From Selenomonadales bacterium (GTDB taxonomy: Bacteria > Bacillota > Clostridia > Christensenellales > QALW01): a stretch of DNA of 27,020 bases. The translations under genes and the position numbers were made by a program. This document shows positions 1 to 7,093 of this stretch, piece by piece (the stretch's first letter is position 1; the number at the start of each line of letters is the position of its first letter). The notes beneath the pieces were generated by a model. The model was not told where the DNA came from and ran no database searches. It saw only the letters and a list, made by a program, of their open reading frames with translations. The stretch is taken from the NCBI GenBank assembly GCA_003150515.1, contig QALW01000053.1, positions 104,698-131,717 of the forward strand. The letters are read 5' to 3'.

Positions 1-51
<51 letters not shown>

Positions 52-81
52 ATATATATTCCTTGCTCAGAAAGCTTTTTA

Positions 82-110
82 ATTATATAGCGCAAACTAT
101 AAAAAGTCAA
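82..110 (-). promoter_or_regulatory. Sigma-A type promoter of the initiator tRNA
   Basis: On the minus strand TTGACT (105-110) and TATAAT (82-87) are separated by 17 bp, about 30 bp upstream of the tRNA 5' end. It is close to consensus in hexamers and spacing. Confidence 0.85.
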
Positions 111-409
111 GCACTTTTTTATTATTAACACACCGCGCATAAAAATACATTCAGCCGCCTCGGCCGTCAAAGGAAAAACGCCCGCTAAGAGCTGTACGTT
201 CAATATATCAGATATTAAATTCCCGTTTATAATTTTTTCCGCTATAAAAAGCCGGCGCCAGGCTTTAAAATGTCCTCCTGGCCCTTTTCCCCCGGCCGTG
301 TAAGATTTCAGCGCAGATTCAGGCCGCCGCCGGCACTGCGCAGCGCAGATTATTATCAAATCCAATTAAACATATTGCATAAAATTTATAATAATATTTA
401 AAATAATTA
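111..409. other. Intergenic stretch without recognised genes
   Basis: About 300 bases between the tRNA promoter and the promoter of the DUF2975 gene. I see no convincing ORF, RNA gene or clean hairpin. There are only short GC-rich clusters with imperfect complementarity around 250-345. Confidence 0.5.
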
Positions 410-438
410 TTGACATCTTAAATAGAACATGAGATAAT
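410..438 (+). promoter_or_regulatory. Promoter of DUF2975-HTH operon
   Basis: TTGACA at 410-415 and GATAAT at 433-438 with a 17-bp spacer, 45 bp upstream of the first start codon. The YozG-like regulator encoded in the same operon may act here, by analogy with similar gene pairs; no operator repeat is obvious. Confidence 0.8.
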
Positions 439-483
439 AAAAATGAAATTCAAGCCCTGCTTTTAAATTAGGAGGTTTATATC

Positions 484-963
484 ATGAATCAGAAAAATCT
501 TTCTCTATGGCTTAAGCTTATTATAATAGGCATGGCCGTCTGCGGTCTGGGAGTATATTTCTATTTTCTGCCCGTAATGGGAAAAAGCCTGGCCCAGGCC
601 CAGCCTGAATTTGCCGGATGCTATTATCCCTGGCTCATATTCCTCTGGGCAACGGCCCTCCCCTGCTATGCGGCGCTCTTTTTCTGCTGGAAAACGGCCG
701 TGCAGATTGGCAGAGATAACGCCTTTTCTGAAACAAACGCCAAAAATCTTAAAATAATTTCTCAGCTTGCGCAGGCGGATGTCTGCCTGTTCTTTATAGG
801 CAACGCAGTCCTGCTTGTGATTAATATGAGCCATCCCGGAGTGCTTCTGGCCTCTCTGCTGATTGATTTTGCCGGTATAGCAATAGCCGTAGCCGCCAAC
901 GCTCTCTCCTGCCTTATCCAAAACGCCGCCCATATAAAAGCCGAAAATGCAGAAATAATTTAG
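484..963 (+). CDS. DUF2975 family four-helix membrane protein
   Basis: A 159-residue integral membrane protein with four predicted membrane helices, at about residues 10-30, 48-69, 96-115 and 119-142. The segment after the second helix (QIGRDNAFSETNAKNLKIIS) resembles the conserved loop of DUF2975 proteins. This family has no established biochemical function and in Firmicutes is typically paired with a small Cro/CI-type regulator, as here: the next gene starts 13 bp downstream. The ATG is preceded by AGGAGG at an 8-9 nt distance. What can be supported is a small membrane protein co-expressed with its probable regulator. Family assignment is from recognition of the sequence pattern and gene pairing, not from a search. 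Confidence 0.8.
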   Translation: MNQKNLSLWLKLIIIGMAVCGLGVYFYFLPVMGKSLAQAQPEFAGCYYPWLIFLWATALPCYAALFFCWKTAVQIGRDNAFSETNAKNLKIISQLAQADVCLFFIGNAVLLVINMSHPGVLLASLLIDFAGIAIAVAANALSCLIQNAAHIKAENAEII

Positions 964-976
964 AGGTAAATAAAAG

Positions 977-1201
977 ATGATAATAATTAATATAGACGTA
1001 ATGCTGGCAAAACGTAAAATGAGCGTAACTCAGCTCTCTGAAAAAGTAGGGCTTTCCATGGTTAATATCTCTATATTGAAAAACGGCCGCGCTAAAGGCC
1101 TGAGATTTGCAACCCTGAATAAAATCTGCGAGGCACTGGATTGTCAGCCCGGAGATTTAATAGAATATAGAAAAGACGAAGAATCTCTTTCCGAACAGTA
1201 G
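977..1201 (+). CDS. YozG-like XRE family transcriptional regulator
   Basis: A 74-residue protein that is almost entirely one Cro/CI helix-turn-helix domain. The HTH covers about residues 14-40 (MSVTQLSEKVGLSMVNISIL), followed by the typical third and fourth helices (FATLNKICEALDCQPGDLIEY). The IIINIDVMLAKRKM amino end and PGDLIEY end are typical of the short YozG-like group found next to DUF2975 membrane proteins. The start is ATG with GAGG about 9 nt upstream. It is the second gene of a two-gene operon and probably autoregulates it (inference). It lacks any effector or dimerisation domain. Confidence 0.88.
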   Translation: MIIINIDVMLAKRKMSVTQLSEKVGLSMVNISILKNGRAKGLRFATLNKICEALDCQPGDLIEYRKDEESLSEQ

Positions 1202-1217
1202 TTTTTATAAGCCCGAA

Positions 1218-1262
1218 CAATATAAATGCCTCCTATGCGGCGCATAGGAGGCATTTATATTG
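1218..1262. terminator. Palindrome between convergent genes
   Basis: A 45-base inverted repeat centred on 1240 with arms of about 21-22 bp. The arm bases are AT-rich (AATATAAATG / CATTTATATT) and the centre GC-rich. It separates the HTH gene (+) from the GH32 gene (-). The AT-rich arm ends could serve as the U-tract on either strand, so it is probably a bidirectional terminator, although no separate T-run follows it. Confidence 0.65.
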
Positions 1263-1353
1263 CCGCGCCTTTCTGCCGCCCCATCAAAGAACTTCATAAG
1301 GCCGCGGCAAAGCGGACGCGCCGTTTCTTCAAAAACACATCATGCTCTGATTT

Positions 1354-3594
1354 TTACCCTCTGCGCTTTAAAGCCCAAAGCAGGCAAGCCCCGGCCATAA
1401 GCGCCCCTCCTGCTCCCAGAGCGATTCCTAAAGCTTTTGAATCATTTTTATTTCGGCCGTCTTCGGAGTCCGGAGAGGAAGCGCCGGAAGAAGAACTAAC
1501 GCTTTTTCTATCCATGCCCGTAAGCCTATATACCGCCAAACTTTTAATTCTGATTTCCCCTCCTTCAGCAAAGAGCCTCATTCCCCTGCTTTCAGGCGAA
1601 GAAAAGGTATAGCCGTTATGAAACACCAGGCCGTCCATGCCGTAGACGTCCAGCATTGAGGAATCCACAATTATACGCATGGTCACAAGCCCGTCCTTTA
1701 TAACGGGCACCCGGCAGTAATATGAACCGCTGATATATTCGCTGCTGTTATTCTTGCTGGTTATAAACATTGCCCTTCGGACGTCATAATAAACGCTCGT
1801 GCGTTCCTGTTCTCCTATTCTGAATTCAAACCCAAATTTTTCGGCGCTGTCCAATTCAAAAACGGCTTCTATCTCAAATAATTCTGCTTGGAGCTGATTA
1901 AGAGGATTTCCGCTCTGCGGGCCTATTGAAAAATTCTCAGCCTGGTAAAGCGTTTCCGCTCTCAGGCTCTTGATTTCTTCAACAGGCTTTTTTATAAGGC
2001 GGAGCTCGCCGTTATATGTAATAAGCTCTATTTCCTGCGCGAGAGAAAGCGCGTTATACCACACCTTGCCCGGAGCGCTTGTTAAATCCCTCACCCAGCT
2101 TACTTCTATTCTCCGCCCGTATTTGTCATTATAAAAAGTCTGCGCCGCATACATCTCAGGATACTCTCCCGAACCGGGAAAAAGCTCGCTTATGCCATTT
2201 ACATACTGCAATTTATCCGTCTGAGCTATAAAATCCAGCTTGCCGTCCTCTTTGCGCACAAGTTCGCCTATTATATACCAGACTCCGCCTCCGCTGTACA
2301 CCCATTTTATATTGTTTTCATCCCCGTCAACCGCCAGCGGATAGATATCAGGGCATTCCGAATCCATGGGCGAACCGTCCATAAAGCATAATTCCCGTTC
2401 TCTGCTCCAATTTATAAGGTCCGCTGAAGTAAAAAGCTGAGCGCGTCCTCCGGCCACCACCATCACCCATACGCCCGGCTCCCCGTTTTGCCCGTCCAGC
2501 CAAAACACCTTTGGATCGCGCATGCCCGCCTGATACATATTATTGGTATTAGGAATAATAGGCTCGCTGAAAGGTTTAATAAACGTGTATCCTCCGTCTA
2601 AAGAATAGGCCAAGCCTATTGAACAGAGGCCGTTGGATGGCTTAGTGCCTCCGTAATAAGTATAAAGCGCGACAATTCTTGCCTCAGGCGGCGTATTGTC
2701 ATCAAAAAAACCGGAAGTATTATTTTTATCCACCACGCATGAACCAGACCATATCGTGCCGTTCTCGTCCGGCTCTATAACTCTTTTAAACACTTCCCAA
2801 TTAACCAGATCCCTGCTGACGGCATGTCCCCAGCTCTTATTATTGCCCTCCACCGCATATTGAGTATGAAATGGAACATCAGACTGAAAATACATATGAT
2901 ATTCGCCCGTCGCGGCGTTATAAACCAGCCCGTTAGGATCATTTATGGAATACTGCTCCTGCGTAAAATGAAACTGAGGCCTCAATTCCTCCTTATAAAG
3001 CAAATCCTCGTCCTGCTCGCGCAGAATAACTATTTTGCTCGCGCTGCTTAATCCGTTTGAATCTGTAACTGACACCTCTATATCATTTCTGCCGACAGCC
3101 AGAATTACATTATGTTCCTGTCCCGATTCAAAAGAAACTCCGTTGCATTTCAGCGCGCATCCTGCCGGCGCCTCCGCAGAAATTGCGACGCTGGTTACGT
3201 CAAACTGAACCGTCCCCCAATATTCCTCTATTTCCGGATTGAATTCCGCATCCAGTTCCGCTCCCCGCACTTCCAGCAAAAGAAGCTTAGGTCCGCTGTT
3301 CTTTTCCATATCTTTTGCACTCCTTATCATAACTCTATTATTCAAATCTTCTCCTGCCGGCCCCGAATATTTTGCTCCTCCTGCGCGCGGCTCCCTGCCG
3401 GAGCCATTAAGAGAAACTTCCAGGCAATTCCCCAAAGCGCTTTTAAAAACAATAAATTCTTCAGCCGCAGACATAAAAAAAGCCGTAATAATAATTAATA
3501 TTAAAGCTTTAGAAAATGCAATCAGAGTATAATGCGCCGCAGAAAGGAAGATTCTCCGTTTTGCCGCGCCTCCGTTTTTAAACCCTCCCTGCAT
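1354..3594 (-). CDS. Membrane-anchored GH32 fructan hydrolase (levanase/inulinase type)
   Basis: A glycoside hydrolase family 32 enzyme that should cleave beta-fructofuranosyl linkages outside the cell. Numbered from the ATG at 3594 (746 residues): membrane/signal segment about 23-43; a cadherin-like beta-sandwich domain about 103-193; the five-bladed propeller with NDPNG at 218-222 (Asp219 the expected nucleophile), RDP at 359-361 and the EC motif SECPD with Glu413 the expected acid/base; a C-terminal beta-sandwich; a Ser-rich linker; and a final hydrophobic segment before KRRG. Both ends are thus membrane-associated, suggesting surface tethering rather than release. The start is uncertain: a TTG at 3678 has AGAGG 7 nt upstream and lies just after the promoter at 3703-3732, whereas the ATG at 3594 has GGAG 10 nt upstream and gives a more normal signal peptide. 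No sugar transporter or fructokinase lies nearby. Sucrose versus levan or inulin specificity cannot be read from sequence alone. Confidence 0.9.
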   Translation of the reverse strand: MQGGFKNGGAAKRRIFLSAAHYTLIAFSKALILIIITAFFMSAAEEFIVFKSALGNCLEVSLNGSGREPRAGGAKYSGPAGEDLNNRVMIRSAKDMEKNSGPKLLLLEVRGAELDAEFNPEIEEYWGTVQFDVTSVAISAEAPAGCALKCNGVSFESGQEHNVILAVGRNDIEVSVTDSNGLSSASKIVILREQDEDLLYKEELRPQFHFTQEQYSINDPNGLVYNAATGEYHMYFQSDVPFHTQYAVEGNNKSWGHAVSRDLVNWEVFKRVIEPDENGTIWSGSCVVDKNNTSGFFDDNTPPEARIVALYTYYGGTKPSNGLCSIGLAYSLDGGYTFIKPFSEPIIPNTNNMYQAGMRDPKVFWLDGQNGEPGVWVMVVAGGRAQLFTSADLINWSRERELCFMDGSPMDSECPDIYPLAVDGDENNIKWVYSGGGVWYIIGELVRKEDGKLDFIAQTDKLQYVNGISELFPGSGEYPEMYAAQTFYNDKYGRRIEVSWVRDLTSAPGKVWYNALSLAQEIELITYNGELRLIKKPVEEIKSLRAETLYQAENFSIGPQSGNPLNQLQAELFEIEAVFELDSAEKFGFEFRIGEQERTSVYYDVRRAMFITSKNNSSEYISGSYYCRVPVIKDGLVTMRIIVDSSMLDVYGMDGLVFHNGYTFSSPESRGMRLFAEGGEIRIKSLAVYRLTGMDRKSVSSSSGASSPDSEDGRNKNDSKALGIALGAGGALMAGACLLWALKRRG

Positions 3595-3702
3595 TTCCAG
3601 GCCGCTCCGCAAAGCGAAGGCGTTATTTCTGCAATAACGCGTTGCGCTTTGATTGCGTCGTATAGTTTTTCTTTTCAAATCTTTTTCCTCTCCTTTGGGC
3701 TG

Positions 3703-3732
3703 ATTATAGCATACATCACGCAATACAATCAA
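3703..3732 (-). promoter_or_regulatory. Promoter of the GH32 gene
   Basis: On the minus strand TTGATT (3727-3732) and TATAAT (3703-3708) are 18 bp apart, putting the transcript start near 3697. An in-frame TTG inside the -35 box cannot therefore be the translation start for this transcript, which limits the start to 3678 or 3594. Confidence 0.75.
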
Positions 3733-3906
3733 GACGCATTGCGCTTTCTAAAAAGTTTTTTTCTCAATAATCCATGCTTGCAGAAAAGCAATATATGATT
3801 TCTTAAAATAACAGAATGAATAAAACCCAAAATCCGCCAGGGAGAACGCCTCGGACAAAGGGAAAGTTTATCTCTCCGCGGCGCATTATATCCTAATTAA
3901 GTTGAA

Positions 3907-3936
3907 ATAAAAAATCCCCCCGCCTGAGCGGAGGGA
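3907..3936 (-). terminator. Terminator of the Cys-rich small gene
   Basis: On the minus strand a GC-rich hairpin (CCGC-CTGA-GCGG core with one mismatch, extended by CCC/GGG) is followed by ATTTTTTATTT, a classic intrinsic terminator 24 bp after the stop codon at 3960. Confidence 0.85.
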
Positions 3937-3959
3937 AAAAATTTATCTCATGTACGTTA

Positions 3960-4160
3960 TTAGTTGCAGCATGTATTGCCCATAAGGCTGTTGTTGTTAT
4001 TGCCGCATCCGCAGCAAAGTACAAGGAGCAGAATAATCCATATGATGCCGTCGTCACAGCCGCATCCGCCTTTGTTGCCGCCGCAGCCGCAGCAAAGTAT
4101 CAATATAAAGATGATCCAGATAAAGCTGTCGTCGCCGCATCCGCAATTATTACCAAACAT
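3960..4160 (-). CDS. Small Cys/Gly-rich double-pass membrane protein (HCB13-like)
   Basis: A 66-residue protein starting MFGNNCGCGDD. It consists of two near-copies of a unit CGCGDD-x(2)-IWII-x-(hydrophobic)-LCCGCG joined by GNKGG, ending in an Asn-rich tail and CC. Each copy has one short hydrophobic helix flanked by CGCG motifs, so both ends and the connecting loop carry clustered cysteines. Firmicutes genomes contain similar short proteins annotated as chorion-class high-cysteine HCB13 proteins, and the style also recalls small YjcZ-like sporulation proteins; function is unknown. The start at 4160 is chosen over a GTG 11 codons earlier because GGGAG lies inside that extension, 11 nt before the ATG. 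A sigma-K-like box (AC-17-CATA) lies upstream at about 4204-4226, which is speculative. Confidence 0.75.
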   Translation of the reverse strand: MFGNNCGCGDDSFIWIIFILILCCGCGGNKGGCGCDDGIIWIILLLVLCCGCGNNNNSLMGNTCCN

Positions 4161-4366
4161 AGTTTTTAAAACTCCCTTCTGTTTCTGGTACACTACATAT
4201 TATGTGCGCTCCGCCCGTTTGGTGCTCACCTGTCCCAAAATCCTTCAGAACAATTCCCGGAAACGATTTCCGCCGTATTCTAAGGCGTTATCCCTTTGAG
4301 TCTTTTCAAACTTAATGCATTTTCCCTGAAAATGCGGCCGAAAACCCAAGTAAAATTTAAAACCGC

Positions 4367-4394
4367 TTGACAGAAACGCTTTTTTGGATATCAT
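4367..4394 (+). promoter_or_regulatory. Promoter of the glyS T-box transcript
   Basis: TTGACA at 4367-4372, 16-bp spacer, TATCAT at 4389-4394. Transcription would start near 4401, giving a leader of about 220 nt before the glyS ATG. Confidence 0.75.
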
Positions 4395-4400
4395 AAAAGC

Positions 4401-4605
4401 AATAATATAAAGGCGTTGACGCGGAAAAATTTTGCTAGTGCTTTAAAAAGCGAGCCGGCGGCGGTGAAAGGCCGGCATTGCATTTGCAAAAGGGGCGCCG
4501 CCGAGCCATATTTAAGTCATTCAAGAGGGCGTTTGCCAATCGGGGTGGAACCGCGGAGCTATTGCTTCGTCCCCGGGTTAATGCTTTCTTATTTTTATTT
4601 TCAGA
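4401..4605 (+). promoter_or_regulatory. T-box riboswitch leader (glycine-responsive by context)
   Basis: The leader contains the T-box core GGGTGGAACCGCGG at 4543-4556 followed by GAGC-TATT-GCTTCGTCCCC, which makes the expected antiterminator bulge-helix. Stem I features are visible: an AGCCGGCGG...GGTGAAAGGCCGGC hairpin around 4452-4479. Uncharged tRNA-Gly would bind the leader and stabilise the antiterminator. The alternative structure can form when AACCGCGG pairs with CCGGGTT (4573-4579), followed by a pyrimidine-rich run TTTCTTATTTTTATTTT. I could not fix the specifier codon with certainty; a GGC lies in the 3' side of stem I near 4492-4497. A glyS coding start inside the leader is rejected. 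Confidence 0.9.
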
Positions 4606-4622
4606 AAGGAATCATCAAGCTT

Positions 4623-6011
4623 ATGGCAGAAATAACAATGGATAAAATCATAGCCCTGTGCAAAAGCCGCGGAATTATATTTTCCGGCTCTGAAATTTAC
4701 GGAGGGCTGGCCAACACCTGGGATTACGGCCCCCTGGGAGTAGAATTAAAGAATAACGTCAAAAAAGCCTGGTGGAAAAAATTCGTTCAGGAAAGCCCGT
4801 ATAACGTCGGAGTGGACTGCGCCATCCTGATGAATCCCGAAGTATGGGTGGCCTCCGGCCATGTGGGCGGCTTTTCCGATCCTCTTATGGACTGCAAGGA
4901 ATGCAAGGCGCGTTTCCGTGCAGATAAGCTCATTGACGATTATCTGGCCGCTCAGTCAAAAAACCAAAACGCAGACGGCTGGTCCAACGAAAAGATGGAA
5001 TCCTTTATAAAGGAACATTCTCTCGCCTGTCCTGAATGCGGCAAATCCAACTGGACTTCAATAAGAAAGTTCAATTTAATGTTTAAAACCTTCCAGGGAG
5101 TTACTGAGGACAGCGCTTCAACCGTTTATCTCCGCCCAGAAACCGCTCAGGGCATATTTGTCAATTTTAAAAATGTTCAGCGCACCACTCGTAAAAAGCT
5201 GCCTTTCGGAATAGCTCAGATTGGCAAATCCTTCAGAAATGAAATTACTCCGGGCAATTTTACATTCCGCACCCGTGAATTTGAACAAATGGAGCTGGAA
5301 TTTTTCTGCAAACCGGGCGAGGATCTGGAATGGTTCAATTATTGGCGCTCCTTCTGCCGTGATTGGCTGCTCTCCCTGGGCATGAATGAAAATAAGCTCC
5401 GTCTGCGCGATCACGAGCAGGAAGAACTCTCTCATTATTCCAAGGCTACTACTGATTTCGAATTTTTATTCCCCTTTGGCTGGGGCGAGCTCTGGGGAAT
5501 AGCCGACAGAACTGATTTTGATCTTAAGAGTCATGCTCAGCATTCAGGCGAAAGCATGGAATATCTGGATCCGGCAACTAATGAAAAATATATCCCCTAC
5601 TGCGTAGAGCCCTCCTTGGGCGCAGACAGAGTTACTCTGGCTTTCCTCTGCGGCGCATATGACGAAGAAACGCTGGAAAACGGCGACGTGCGCTCCGTTC
5701 TCCGTCTGCATCCCGCCCTTGCGCCCTTTAAATGCGCCGTGCTGCCCCTTCAGAAGAATAAGCTGGGAGATAAAGCAAGGGAAATCCATGCGCAGCTTTC
5801 CAAACGGTTTATGTGCGATTATGATGAAACGGGAAGTATAGGCAAACGCTATCGTCGCCAGGATGAAGCAGGCACCCCCTATTGCGTTACGGTAGATTTT
5901 GATACGCTGGAAACGGGAGAGGTCACTTTAAGAGACAGAGACACCATGCAGCAGATTAAACTGCCTGCCGACCAAATAGCAGCTTATATAGAAGAAAAAC
6001 TGGAATTTTAA
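4623..6011 (+). CDS. glyS: Glycyl-tRNA synthetase, alpha2 (single-chain) type
   Basis: Charges tRNA-Gly with glycine in the cytoplasm. It is 462 residues from the ATG at 4623, the usual length of the homodimeric class II GlyRS. Visible features are an N-terminal class II core (IIFSGSEIYGGLANTWDYGP), an inserted zinc-binding pair (C91-x2-C94 and C136-x2-C139), motif 2 (FRNEITPGNFTFRTREFEQ), motif 3 (GADRVTLAFL) and a C-terminal anticodon-binding domain (about 355-462). The start has AAGGA about 12 nt upstream. The 69-codon extension further upstream is the T-box leader and is not coding. A terminator follows 17 bp after the stop. Expression is expected to rise when glycine charging falls, through the T-box. 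Confidence 0.97.
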   Translation: MAEITMDKIIALCKSRGIIFSGSEIYGGLANTWDYGPLGVELKNNVKKAWWKKFVQESPYNVGVDCAILMNPEVWVASGHVGGFSDPLMDCKECKARFRADKLIDDYLAAQSKNQNADGWSNEKMESFIKEHSLACPECGKSNWTSIRKFNLMFKTFQGVTEDSASTVYLRPETAQGIFVNFKNVQRTTRKKLPFGIAQIGKSFRNEITPGNFTFRTREFEQMELEFFCKPGEDLEWFNYWRSFCRDWLLSLGMNENKLRLRDHEQEELSHYSKATTDFEFLFPFGWGELWGIADRTDFDLKSHAQHSGESMEYLDPATNEKYIPYCVEPSLGADRVTLAFLCGAYDEETLENGDVRSVLRLHPALAPFKCAVLPLQKNKLGDKAREIHAQLSKRFMCDYDETGSIGKRYRRQDEAGTPYCVTVDFDTLETGEVTLRDRDTMQQIKLPADQIAAYIEEKLEF

Positions 6012-6028
6012 TTCGCATAAAATACTGC

Positions 6029-6060
6029 TGAGCCGCATATCATATGCGGCTCAATTCTTT
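6029..6060 (+). terminator. glyS terminator
   Basis: Near-perfect inverted repeat TGAGCCGCATAT/ATATGCGGCTCA (6029-6053, one-base centre) followed by ATTCTTTT. Confidence 0.85.
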
Positions 6061-6191
6061 TATGCTGAAATAATATTGCCAGGGCGGACATTATCTCCCC
6101 AACCCTTACTAAAAAAAACCAGCTTCAGGCCCGCAAACGCAAAAGCATCCGCGTGCTTAAAAAACCGCTCTCATATGCATAAGCCGCGCGC

Positions 6192-6220
6192 GGGCGCCGG
6201 GCGGGGGCGGGACGCCCGGC
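6192..6220 (+). other. G-tract cluster with competing hairpin (possible G-quadruplex)
   Basis: Four G-tracts at 6192-6194, 6199-6201, 6203-6207 and 6209-6211 with loops of 4, 1 and 1 bases fit a canonical intramolecular G-quadruplex rule. The same bases can instead form an 8-bp hairpin, GCCGGGCG (6196-6203) with CGCCCGGC (6213-6220). It lies between the glyS terminator and the next promoter, in a 360-bp gap that otherwise holds nothing I recognise. Confidence 0.5.
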
Positions 6221-6257
6221 ATAAATAAATTTATGTATAGATTGTTAATTCAATGTA

Positions 6258-6287
6258 TTGACATTTTTAAGCAGTATAAAATATGAT
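6258..6287 (+). promoter_or_regulatory. Promoter of the hemolysin III family gene
   Basis: TTGACA at 6258-6263 and TATGAT at 6282-6287 with an 18-bp spacer; a second, overlapping TATAAT follows at 6287-6292 but is too distant for the same -35. The leader would be about 75 nt. Confidence 0.65.
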
Positions 6288-6371
6288 ATAATAAATATAT
6301 CGTAGTTTAATTCGTTCAAACATAATAATTTGACTTATATATATCATAAATTTATTTAATAGGATGGAAAA

Positions 6372-7028
6372 ATGAGCAAGCAGGTTCAATTAAGAAGCAA
6401 CGGAAAAATGTACACCGTAGGAGAAGAGGTTTTCAATGCCGTATCCCATGGCGCGGGCGCGGCGCTGGGAATCGCCGGCCTTATTATAGCCGTCATAAAA
6501 GCCGCGGCTTCCGGGCCGCTCTCTATAATATGCGCGGCTGTTTACTGTTCCTCTATTATAATTCTATATCTTATGAGCACCCTATATCACGCTATAAATC
6601 CCCCTAGGGCTAAAAAAGTCTTCAGGATATTCGACCACGCCACTATTTTCCTGCTTATTGCGGGCACCTATACCCCTTTAACCCTTTTAACGGTAGGCGG
6701 TACGCTCGGTACAGTCATATTCTCCGTGCTTTGGGGGCTGACTCTCCTGGGAATAGTGCTCAACGCCATAAGCATAGAAAAATTCAAGGTTTTTTCAATG
6801 ATATGCTATATCGCAATGGGATGGTGCGCTGTAATCGCCGTTAAGCCGCTTATAAGCAATATGGCAGTTCCCGGGCTGCTCCTCATCCTTCTGGGCGGAA
6901 TTTTCTATACGGCCGGTCTGTTCTTCTATGCCAAAACTAAAATAAAATTCATGCACTCTATTTGGCATCTCTTTGTTCTTACTGGCAGCATACTTCATTA
7001 TTTCGCCATATTATTTTATGTATTATAA
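6372..7028 (+). CDS. Hemolysin III / PAQR family membrane protein
   Basis: A 218-residue, seven-helix membrane protein of the HlyIII/YqfA (PAQR-related) family. Conserved family residues are all present: E-x2-N-x3-H near the N terminus (EEVFNAVSHG), S-x3-H in STLYH, the D-H after helix 3 (IFDHATIF) and the C-terminal H-x3-H (HSIWHLF). These polar residues build a putative zinc site like that of the PAQR hydrolases. Despite the family name a haemolytic role is not established, and bacterial members are more often linked to membrane homeostasis. AGGATGG precedes the ATG by about 5 nt. It stands alone, convergent with apgM across a shared terminator. Confidence 0.93.
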   Translation: MSKQVQLRSNGKMYTVGEEVFNAVSHGAGAALGIAGLIIAVIKAAASGPLSIICAAVYCSSIIILYLMSTLYHAINPPRAKKVFRIFDHATIFLLIAGTYTPLTLLTVGGTLGTVIFSVLWGLTLLGIVLNAISIEKFKVFSMICYIAMGWCAVIAVKPLISNMAVPGLLLILLGGIFYTAGLFFYAKTKIKFMHSIWHLFVLTGSILHYFAILFYVL

Positions 7029-7033
7029 AAATA

Positions 7034-7077
7034 CCCTCCTTCCCTTTTCAGGCATACGCCTGAAAAGGGAAGGAGGG
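7034..7077. terminator. Bidirectional terminator between hlyIII and apgM
   Basis: Perfect 20-bp stem CCCTCCTTCCC.../...GGGAAGGAGGG with an ATAC loop. On the minus strand it is followed by TATTTTTATAATA, a good U-tract for apgM; on the plus strand the U-tract is weaker. Confidence 0.88.
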
Positions 7078-7093
7078 CCTTATCCTATAAAAA

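Noticed and set aside
1226..1612. ORF opposite the 3' end of the GH32 gene
   Set aside because: It begins inside a palindrome and runs antisense to a clearly conserved gene.
4416..4622. N-terminal extension of glyS
   Set aside because: It runs through the T-box core and encodes nothing like GlyRS; the ATG at 4623 matches the family's start.
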